From contig JAIRPU010000178.1 of assembly GCA_031256815.1 (NCBI GenBank), positions 1-12,075 on the forward strand: a stretch of DNA of 12,075 bases. The letters are read 5' to 3'. Made by a program: the position numbers and the translations under genes. This document shows positions 6,832 to 12,075 of the stretch, piece after piece (position 1 is the first letter of the stretch; each line of letters starts with the position of its first letter). This DNA is from Spirochaetaceae bacterium. GTDB lineage: Bacteria > Spirochaetota > Spirochaetia > Treponematales > Breznakiellaceae. Below the pieces are notes generated by a model that did no database searches, was not told the DNA's origin, and worked only from the letters and a program-made list of their open reading frames with translations.

Positions 6832-7819
6832 ACCTATTGCTGCCGCAGTTTCCGAATATGCTGTTTTAGGCGGAACGCAAAGCGGCGGTTCAACGGGACT
6901 TTCGGCAGTGCTGCTAAACCGCGGTTCGCGCTATCCAAGACGGCAGGTTTTTAACGCGCTTATGCGCAGCGGTTTTGATTCAATAATATCTGTAGAAACC
7001 GGTGAAGAACATTATGAAATCGAATCGCTTGCCGCATCTTTTCCATGCGCAAAATTTGTGCTTATAAAAGGGCAGCCCAGCCTGGGCGAGCAAATAAACA
7101 TTGCCGCGGAAGAACTACGTTCCCCGCTGTTTTTTGTCCTTTGGAACGATTTGAGAATACTATATGGATTAAGCGCCGGAAAAATTGCAGAACGGCTTGT
7201 GCTTCCTGTAAACGAAGTTGCCCTGGATAAACGCGGAAACTGGTTCCGCAGAATTTGCACCGTACCTGTTTTTCAAAATGCCAGGTTTGAACAGCTTCCA
7301 ACGCTTGTTGTGCCTTTAAATAATAAAAACCGCTTTGAAATTACATTATACGCGGCGGTAAAAGAAAGCGCGCCTTCTTTTTTTCCATTTCAAGGGGTAG
7401 GCGTATACGACAGGGAACGTTTTTTAACGCTTGGCGGATTTGATACAGAAATAAAAAATGAATACTGGCAGCTTGCCGATTTTGGGATTCGCTCTTGGCT
7501 GCGCGGTGAGGAAATCCGCTACACAAACCATATTCACCTGCGTTATGGCGCCGAATTCTTTTACGGTAAACCTATTCAGGATTCAGGTTACTGGAGATTT
7601 TTTGTAAAAAACCTGCTTCCTGTAGTAAAGCCGTCCGGTGATACATTGTTTAAAGCATACCTGCCATTAAAAAAATTACCGGCGCTTATTTTTAAATCCA
7701 ATGAAGCGCCGGCAAAAAGCGCGCACCGTTTCTTTTCTACGCGTGAATGGCTAAAAACAAACGGTTCCCGCTGGATATGCTCAGTTAGCACACTGTTAAA
7801 TAACTGGAAAGAAATTTAA
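6806..7819 (+). CDS. GT2-like glycosyltransferase-family protein partnered with spiro-SPASM
   Basis: I see a GT-A-type glycosyltransferase-like protein, with no named orthologue. From the ATG at 6806 it has 337 residues. Residues 30-65 (SAVLLNRGSR, then ALMRSGFDSIISVE) look like the N-terminal nucleotide-binding part of a GT2 enzyme; FFVLWNDLRI at 109-118 is at the place of the DxD strand but reads W-N-D; GVGVYDRERFLTLGGFD (197-213) followed by YWQLADFGIRSWLRGEEI (220-237) matches the acceptor-side pattern of GT2 proteins. The frame stays open upstream to 6725, but that stretch lies entirely within the SPASM coding region, so 6806 is preferred; it overlaps the upstream stop by 26 bp. Convergent with metK, 20 bp away, with no terminator seen between. 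No membrane segment or signal peptide. An inactive or divergent transferase is possible because a full DxD is absent. Confidence 0.72.
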   Translation: MNTTHSTFEPIAAAVSEYAVLGGTQSGGSTGLSAVLLNRGSRYPRRQVFNALMRSGFDSIISVETGEEHYEIESLAASFPCAKFVLIKGQPSLGEQINIAAEELRSPLFFVLWNDLRILYGLSAGKIAERLVLPVNEVALDKRGNWFRRICTVPVFQNARFEQLPTLVVPLNNKNRFEITLYAAVKESAPSFFPFQGVGVYDRERFLTLGGFDTEIKNEYWQLADFGIRSWLRGEEIRYTNHIHLRYGAEFFYGKPIQDSGYWRFFVKNLLPVVKPSGDTLFKAYLPLKKLPALIFKSNEAPAKSAHRFFSTREWLKTNGSRWICSVSTLLNNWKEI

Positions 7820-7839
7820 ACGCGCAGGCCGGCAAAATT

Positions 7840-9006
7840 TTACACTAATTTTTTTAAATCCTCTGCTTTATCAGTCGCTTCCCACGGGAATTCAGCGCGG
7901 CCAAAATGCCCATAACTTGCCGTTTTTTGATAGATTGGACGGCGTAAATCAAGCGTTTTAATTATGCCTGCGGGAGTAAGGTCAAATACTTTTTTTACTG
8001 CCTCTTCAATTTTAAATTCTGGAACTTTTGCTGAGCCAAAAGTATCAATCATTACCGAAACAGGAAATGGAACGCCTATAGCGTAGGCAAGTTCAACTTC
8101 GCACCTTTCGGCGAAGCCGGCGGCAACTATGTTTTTTGCCACATAACGCGCCGCATAAGCGCCTGAACGGTCAACCTTTGTTGGGTCTTTACCAGAAAAA
8201 GCGCCGCCGCCGTGCCTGCCCATTCCACCGTAGGTATCAACAATAATTTTACGGCCTGTAAGACCGGTATCCCCAAAAGGGCCGCCTACTTCGAAGCGTC
8301 CTGTTGGATTAATATAGTATTTGGTTTTTGAATCGAGAAGCCCGCTTGCGCCGAGTTCAGGTTTGATTATTTCGTTTATAACCGCTTCTTTTAAATCGGC
8401 GTATTTTACATCGCCATCGTGCTGGTGCGAAACTACAACCGCGTCAATTCGCAGCGGTTTATGGCCTTCATATTCTATAGTTACCTGGCTTTTAGCATCC
8501 GGCCGCAGCCATTTTATTTTTTTTGATTTACGCAGTCCGGCTGCGCGCAAGAGGATTTTATGCGCAAGCATTATTGGAAGTGGCATAAATTCCGGTGTTT
8601 CAACACAGGCAAAGCCAAACATCATCCCCTGGTCTCCTGCGCCCTGCTGCCCTTTGTATTCTTCAAGTCCGGTTCCGGAAACCCCCTGAGAAATATCAGG
8701 CGACTGGCTGTGTATCATATCAAGCACCGCCATTGAATGGTAATCAAGCCCGTAGGCAGGGTCTGTATATCCAATTTGCATGGCTACATCCCGCGCTATT
8801 TTCTGAACGTCAACAAAAGTGTTAGTTGTTATTTCCCCGCCGACAAGTACCAGAGATGTAGACGCAAAACTCTCGCAGGCTACACGGCTCTGCGGGTCGT
8901 CTTTAAGGCAAGCGTCAAGAACCGCATCCGAAATCTGGTCGCAAATTTTATCCGGATGTCCTTCCCCGACTGACTCGGATGTAAAAAAATAACGTCTGTT
9001 CTCCAT
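7840..9006 (-). CDS. metK: S-adenosylmethionine synthase (methionine adenosyltransferase)
   Basis: Makes S-adenosylmethionine from methionine and ATP, releasing phosphate and pyrophosphate, in the cytoplasm as a homotetramer. The 388 residues match the family length of about 380-400. Key signatures are intact: EGHPDK at 15-20 (H17 catalytic region), GAGDQG at 122-127, the K-T-K-Y/INPTGRF stretch at 227-238, and GGGAFSGKD at 266-274 for the phosphate loop; DPxxVDRSGAYAARY follows. The ATG is supported by AGGAG at 9014-9018. A strong promoter and dyad lie directly upstream, and the leader (about 30 nt) is too short for a SAM riboswitch. It supplies the cofactor used by the neighbouring radical SAM enzyme and methyltransferase, but it is not in their operons. 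Confidence 0.98.
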   Translation of the reverse strand: MENRRYFFTSESVGEGHPDKICDQISDAVLDACLKDDPQSRVACESFASTSLVLVGGEITTNTFVDVQKIARDVAMQIGYTDPAYGLDYHSMAVLDMIHSQSPDISQGVSGTGLEEYKGQQGAGDQGMMFGFACVETPEFMPLPIMLAHKILLRAAGLRKSKKIKWLRPDAKSQVTIEYEGHKPLRIDAVVVSHQHDGDVKYADLKEAVINEIIKPELGASGLLDSKTKYYINPTGRFEVGGPFGDTGLTGRKIIVDTYGGMGRHGGGAFSGKDPTKVDRSGAYAARYVAKNIVAAGFAERCEVELAYAIGVPFPVSVMIDTFGSAKVPEFKIEEAVKKVFDLTPAGIIKTLDLRRPIYQKTASYGHFGRAEFPWEATDKAEDLKKLV

Positions 9007-9013
9007 AGAAATA

Positions 9014-9018
9014 CTCCT
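9014..9018 (-). promoter_or_regulatory. Ribosome binding site of metK
   Basis: AGGAG on the minus strand, 7 nt before the metK ATG at 9004-9006. Its spacing confirms this start. Confidence 0.85.
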
Positions 9019-9042
9019 AAACTAATATGATGTTTTACGATA

Positions 9043-9071
9043 ATAGTATTTTGTCCTCTATTGATTGTCAA
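9043..9071 (-). promoter_or_regulatory. Sigma-70-type promoter of metK
   Basis: Minus strand: consensus TTGACA (9066-9071), 17-bp spacer, TACTAT (9043-9048, five of six matches to TATAAT). The inferred transcription start near 9036 gives a leader of about 30 nt that contains the AGGAG site. This is the best promoter in the window and separates metK from the glycan operon upstream. Confidence 0.85.
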
Positions 9072-9075
9072 TAGA
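9057..9075. promoter_or_regulatory. Perfect 8-bp dyad overlapping the metK -35 box (candidate operator)
   Basis: TCTATTGA (9057-9064) and TCAATAGA (9068-9075) are exact inverted repeats around TTG. The right arm on the + strand contains part of the -35 hexamer, so a protein bound here would block RNA polymerase. The symmetric site size suits a dimeric regulator. No regulator gene is present in the window to assign to it. Confidence 0.5.
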
Positions 9076-9106
9076 ATGACGTTGCGCCGCGTGCGGGTGC
9101 ATAATG

Positions 9107-10447
9107 TCAGCGTTTAAAAAAACCTGGCCCCCAGTCAGTTGCCTGCGATTTTTTTATTTTACGCAAACCAAAGTATTCCGCAATGGAAGTATTTGGCCAA
9201 TCATTTTCATCATCCGAAATATCGGATAAGCCGTAAAGCGCCGCATGGCGGTCAGTCGCAGGTATAGGAGCTTTTACCTCAACATCAAGATTCCCCTTTT
9301 CTTTTTCGGAAAGAATATAATCAATGCGGTTTTGCCATTTAAAATGAATACCTGCGATATTTTTAAATGCCATTACAAAAAATGGAGTAATAGCCAATAT
9401 CAACAGACAAACAATAAATGAATAATTACGCTGAACCATTGCAGGAACCTGTATTTTAAACCGCGATATAACAGTGCCCAGCGTTATTCCTGAAAATACT
9501 GTTACCGGTAAAAAAGACCTGTCCGGGAAAACCGGCGCAAGCATCATTGACCAGACGGCGGCGAGAGCGGCCAGAGCGTAAAAATACGAGAACACATTCA
9601 GACGGCGCTTTTGATGATGCAACAGGTCGAAGGCAAAAAGTGCGGTTATGGCAATTAGCGTGGCTCCGTAATTTTTAAAAAAAACAATGGTAATTTCAAC
9701 AAACCTTTTGAACATTATTATCGCAAATGCGTCTTTATAATGATCTCTGCTCATTATAATATCCATACGCACGTAATTGCCGGGCGCGGCAACAAGCAAG
9801 GCAAAACCCAGTAAAAAACCGGCAGTACCGGTTATTTCAAACAAAGAAATCTTTTCTTTGTTTAAGATTTTCATTACAAAATAAGCGATAAGCAGGAACA
9901 GGACAGCAGCGCCGATATTCTCGTAACTGCATCCTGCCATAAGACCAATTATGAAAAAAAGCGCGGATGATACGATATTCAAATTATATTCTTTAAAATC
10001 CGATTTTTTTCTGAAGGGCACAAGGAAAAATAAAACGATTAGTGTTGCCCATAAATAACCGCAGCTGCCGGTAAGCCATAGAAAATTTTGCCCCCATGCC
10101 GGTACAAGAAACCAGTAGAATAAATTAATTGCAACAAAAAGCGCCGGTTTAAATTTGCGCAGCCCTCCTGTTATGTGGAAATACGTAAGCAGAATAAACG
10201 CGCAGTAAACGAGCGTATTAGCAAGATTAAAGTATGGTTTACCAACAAGAAGCCAGAATTGCGCGAGGAAAAGAACGATGCACCTTCCGTTCCAGCCGAG
10301 CCATGAGCCATACACAGAATTTGGAATATCGGCAACGGAATTTATGCCGAGCGAATAGCTGTAATCATCTGCTATAAGCGGCGTAAGAATGTTCAAGATA
10401 TAAAACAGAATTATTATACCCGCTGGTATTAAAAATTTACGCAGCAT
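9107..10447 (-). CDS. DUF6056-type polytopic membrane protein (GT-C-like, glycan envelope)
   Basis: A 446-residue inner-membrane protein whose N-terminus (TM segment, then TPLIADDYSYSL at 22-33 and WLGWNGR at 49-55) looks like the DUF6056 family, found in polysaccharide loci. About ten or more hydrophobic segments cover residues 5 to 370; the last 75 or so residues are soluble (DRHAALYGL, DWPNTSIAEYFGL). The acidic D27-D28 pair after the first membrane helix is where GT-C glycosyltransferases keep a catalytic acidic residue, so a glycan-transferring or modifying role is inferred, not shown. The ATG is preceded by AAGGAG (10454-10459). The first 19 bp overlap the end of the methyltransferase 3' half, and metK follows after 100 bp. 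Confidence 0.75.
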   Translation of the reverse strand: MLRKFLIPAGIIILFYILNILTPLIADDYSYSLGINSVADIPNSVYGSWLGWNGRCIVLFLAQFWLLVGKPYFNLANTLVYCAFILLTYFHITGGLRKFKPALFVAINLFYWFLVPAWGQNFLWLTGSCGYLWATLIVLFFLVPFRKKSDFKEYNLNIVSSALFFIIGLMAGCSYENIGAAVLFLLIAYFVMKILNKEKISLFEITGTAGFLLGFALLVAAPGNYVRMDIIMSRDHYKDAFAIIMFKRFVEITIVFFKNYGATLIAITALFAFDLLHHQKRRLNVFSYFYALAALAAVWSMMLAPVFPDRSFLPVTVFSGITLGTVISRFKIQVPAMVQRNYSFIVCLLILAITPFFVMAFKNIAGIHFKWQNRIDYILSEKEKGNLDVEVKAPIPATDRHAALYGLSDISDDENDWPNTSIAEYFGLRKIKKSQATDWGPGFFKR

Positions 10448-10737
10448 AAAAAATCTCCTTTAAGATTAATGTAAGTCGCATTTTCTATACCGATAAATCG
10501 CTTGAATGAATACATATACGGAAAAAAATTAACGTGCAAATCGACGGTATACCGGTATTCCCGCTGTCTGGGAACTACAACGATTAAACGTTTCCGCGTT
10601 ACACGAATTAACTCGGCAAGGGCTTTTTGCGGATTACGGATGTGTTCAAGCGCATGAGTACAAAGCACTGTATCAAAAGAATGATCCGGAAATGGCAACG
10701 CGGTTATATCAGCCTGTTGTATATTAAAAGGATTCAT
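10429..10737 (-). CDS. SAM-dependent methyltransferase, 3' part (out of frame with 5' part at a G12 tract)
   Basis: The C-terminal 102 residues of a class I (Methyltransf_11-type) methyltransferase. It has the post-II acidic/aromatic segments: QQADITALPFPDHSFDTVL at 7-25, then THALEHI (27-33) and ALAELIRV (39-46), ending in a plausible tail with FFPYMYSFKRFIGIENAT. It lacks motif I and so cannot bind SAM alone. Its ATG (10735-10737) overlaps the TGA of the 5' half as ATGA, so reinitiation is formally possible, but the segment reads best as the rest of one protein. With 10 or 13 G in the tract the two halves join in frame. The gene ends inside the start of the downstream membrane protein. Confidence 0.85.
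   Translation of the reverse strand: MNPFNIQQADITALPFPDHSFDTVLCTHALEHIRNPQKALAELIRVTRKRLIVVVPRQREYRYTVDLHVNFFPYMYSFKRFIGIENATYINLKGDFLCCVNF
10454..10459 (-). promoter_or_regulatory. Ribosome binding site of the DUF6056-type gene
   Basis: AAGGAG on the minus strand, 6 nt before the ATG at 10445-10447, embedded in the last codons of the methyltransferase 3' half. It means the membrane protein can be translated whether or not the methyltransferase frame is intact, although transcription polarity could still matter. Confidence 0.75.
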
Positions 10738-11156
10738 ACCCCCCCCCCCCGTGCAATATCCGCAGGCGGCGCAATATCAACGCCTGTACATTGAAGGTTT
10801 GAATTTTCTTCTATTAATTTTTCCAGCAAATATCCTCTGCCGCAGGCCGCGTCAAGAACGGTCCCGTTTTCGTTGCTGAGAGTTTTTAGTATCCACAGAA
10901 GACATTGTTTGTTTAGATCTGTTTTGCGGTCAGTATTTATAGGCTCATTTATAATGCGCCGGTAACATTGCGCAAGTTCGGCATCGCTCATAAAAGGGAA
11001 TTTATCTTTGAATTCAATAAGCATTTTTGATTCATGTTTATAAGCAAAACGAATTATTGGATGCATAAACCATGTTTTATCCCGAAGCACAGGCGGACAG
11101 ATATTATCAAGAAAATAATTTACGATAAGCGTAATATTTCTATCAAGTAATTTCAT
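10734..11156 (-). CDS. SAM-dependent methyltransferase, 5' part (frame broken at a G12 tract)
   Basis: The N-terminal 140 residues of the same class I methyltransferase. A helical N-terminal region (1-95) precedes motif I, GTVLDAACGRGYLLEKL at 98-114 (G106, G108 of the SAM-binding loop), and motif II CTGVDIAPPADIA at 123-135, where the acidic D127 would bind ribose. The reading frame then runs into Arg-Gly-Gly-Gly-Val and TGA because of the 12-G tract. With 13 G the protein would be 242 residues, with 10 G 241, the usual size for this family. Start supported by GGAGG (11161-11165). Likely target: a glycan or glycolipid, inferred only from the neighbours; second gene after the GtrII-like one, 40 bp away. 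Confidence 0.88.
   Translation of the reverse strand: MKLLDRNITLIVNYFLDNICPPVLRDKTWFMHPIIRFAYKHESKMLIEFKDKFPFMSDAELAQCYRRIINEPINTDRKTDLNKQCLLWILKTLSNENGTVLDAACGRGYLLEKLIEENSNLQCTGVDIAPPADIARGGGV
10739..10750 (-). repeat. Homopolymeric G12 tract (phase-variation type) inside the methyltransferase
   Basis: Twelve uninterrupted C on the + strand, i.e. G12 in the coding strand. Counting frames: 10, 13 or 16 G join the halves (3k+1); 12 gives Arg-Gly-Gly-Gly-Val-stop; 11 gives Arg-Gly-Gly-Gly-Tyr-Glu-Ser-Phe-stop. It is the only such run of G or C in the window. Poly-G tracts of this kind vary in length by slipped-strand mispairing in several bacteria, including treponemes. Confidence 0.9.
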
Positions 11157-11160
11157 TTTG

Positions 11161-11165
11161 CCTCC
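11161..11165 (-). promoter_or_regulatory. Ribosome binding site of the methyltransferase
   Basis: GGAGG on the minus strand, 4 nt before the ATG at 11154-11156. The strong site supports the N-terminal start of the methyltransferase. Confidence 0.75.
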
Positions 11166-11196
11166 AGAATACTTGGCGGACGCTTGTTTTTGGAAG

Positions 11197-12075
11197 TCAT
11201 TGCGCCGCCTTTAAAATCACCAGAACTTTTTGCCCGTCGCTTTTTATTTTATGGTAATACGAATCTAAAACAACAGGTAAATCGATTTTGGTAAAATCAT
11301 CCTGCGTTGCAACGTTATCATTGTAATTATAATATTTTGTTAAATATAAAATATTCCAGCCAAAATCGCGTTTTCTGTATGGAACCAGCCGCTTAATTAC
11401 AGGAGCGCGTTTAGCGATGTTTTCAATCACCGCCGTATGTTCGATTTCGTTTTTAATCTGCAGCGAAATTGGAGTTTCCGAAAACAAACGGCTTAAATCA
11501 TGTACCAGCGTTTCCACTCTAAAATTGTTGTAACGCTGTTGGTCTGCAAGCGCGTTGCCGTAGGAATTGGCAAAGACAATAAAACACCAAACAAGCGCAA
11601 TAACGCCAAATTTTGTTATCGTTCGTGTTATGCGCGAAGGGCGACCGTCAGCGGCGGCGCTTATTCCAATCGCCGCGATAAAAATACCAAAACCCGCCAT
11701 GTGCCGCGGATATATGCCGGGATTTTTTAAAGCCAGAAAAACCCCAAATGAAAGCGCCGCCGTTATTGCTGTTATAAGCAGCACGGCGCAAAAGGCAAGC
11801 GATTTTCGCTGTTCAGAATATTTGACCGAAATAAAAATAAAACTACCGCATAAAAGAGCGATTAGACCCTGCCAGAGCATGGCAAAATCATTGTGTATCA
11901 ACGTAAAAAATTGCCGTGTATTGCCTGTAATACCGGGAATGATATTCCGCAAATCAAATGTTCCTGTCGCGGTATAAGAGCCGGGGTCGGAATTGCCTCC
12001 AAAAACCGGCTCTCCAATCAATATAGCACGGTAAAAAACAAGCGCGCTTATATATGCAAGAACGGCACACATAAC
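11197..12075 (-). CDS. GtrII-like membrane glucosyltransferase (5' partial, C-terminal part)
   Basis: The C-terminal 290 or so residues of a polytopic inner-membrane protein resembling the glucosyltransferase GtrII family, whose Shigella member adds glucosyl groups to O-antigen in the periplasm from an undecaprenyl-linked donor. Six or so hydrophobic segments lie in the first 180 residues; the soluble tail carries the family-like pattern NSYGNALADQQRYNNFRV, then VIENIAKR and PVIKRLVP. The frame remains open to the window edge (a GTT codon precedes the first ATG at 12070), so the start is beyond the window. It is the first visible gene of the glycan operon, 40 bp before the methyltransferase. 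Substrate is inferred from family only. Confidence 0.75.
   Translation of the reverse strand, partial: VMCAVLAYISALVFYRAILIGEPVFGGNSDPGSYTATGTFDLRNIIPGITGNTRQFFTLIHNDFAMLWQGLIALLCGSFIFISVKYSEQRKSLAFCAVLLITAITAALSFGVFLALKNPGIYPRHMAGFGIFIAAIGISAAADGRPSRITRTITKFGVIALVWCFIVFANSYGNALADQQRYNNFRVETLVHDLSRLFSETPISLQIKNEIEHTAVIENIAKRAPVIKRLVPYRKRDFGWNILYLTKYYNYNDNVATQDDFTKIDLPVVLDSYYHKIKSDGQKVLVILKAAQ

Noticed and set aside
8321..8689. 122-residue open frame on the + strand inside metK
   Set aside because: It is antisense to an intact, fully conserved metK and shows no recognisable motif.
9084..9102. Weak 6-bp stem (TGCGCC/GGTGCA with a G-U) after the DUF6056-type gene as a terminator
   Set aside because: The stem is short and no T-run follows on the minus strand, so a terminator cannot be supported.
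9007..9106. SAM riboswitch upstream of metK
   Set aside because: The promoter is close to the gene and the leader is about 30 nt, with no room for the conserved helices.
10429..10737. The 3' half of the methyltransferase as a separate small gene
   Set aside because: It lacks motif I, begins inside the G-tract region and continues the conserved methyltransferase order; the split-gene reading explains it better.
11567..11977. 136-residue open frame on the + strand inside the GtrII-like gene
   Set aside because: Antisense shadow of a hydrophobic coding region; no ribosome site or family resemblance.
1..12075. CRISPR array, tRNA, rRNA, insertion sequence or prophage
   Set aside because: No regularly spaced repeats, tRNA-like cloverleaf, transposase or phage genes were seen on reading both strands.

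Overview
The window looks like the chromosome of an anaerobic, Treponema-like spirochaete. The best marker is a radical SAM/SPASM protein with the architecture of the 'spiro-SPASM' family, which as far as I know is confined to spirochaetes. A pyruvate:ferredoxin oxidoreductase and an iron-sulfur-type LarE fit an anaerobe. Species cannot be assigned from sequence alone.

Layout. (1) Positions 1-1802, + strand: the C-terminal half of pyruvate:ferredoxin/flavodoxin oxidoreductase, cut by the window edge, followed by two hairpins, one of them a bidirectional terminator. (2) Positions 1935-5124, - strand: a tight four-gene operon in the order SurA-like secreted chaperone, nusB, larE, PHP phosphoesterase, with a recognisable promoter at 5143-5171. 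(3) Positions 5296-7819, + strand: the divergent two-gene unit of spiro-SPASM and a GT2-like glycosyltransferase, overlapping by 26 bp. (4) Positions 7840-9006, - strand: metK with its own strong promoter and a perfect dyad over the -35 box. (5) Positions 9107-12075, - strand: a cell-surface glycan operon read as GtrII-like membrane glucosyltransferase (partial), a SAM-dependent methyltransferase, and a DUF6056-type polytopic membrane protein.

The most notable feature is in the glycan operon. The methyltransferase is split into two frames exactly at an uninterrupted run of 12 G (coding strand; 10739-10750). A tract of 10 or 13 G would fuse the halves into one intact protein of 241 or 242 residues; 12 gives the broken (OFF) form. 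This is the signature of a phase-variable contingency gene, placed between two glycan-envelope membrane proteins. A homopolymer sequencing error is the main alternative.

A second candidate for an undescribed system is the spiro-SPASM/glycosyltransferase pair. The radical SAM protein has an N-terminal nucleotidyltransferase-like region, and the overlapping downstream gene is GT2-like. Their substrate is not evident from the sequence. Several enzymes here (spiro-SPASM, the methyltransferase) use S-adenosylmethionine made by the neighbouring metK, but nothing in the sequence shows co-regulation.
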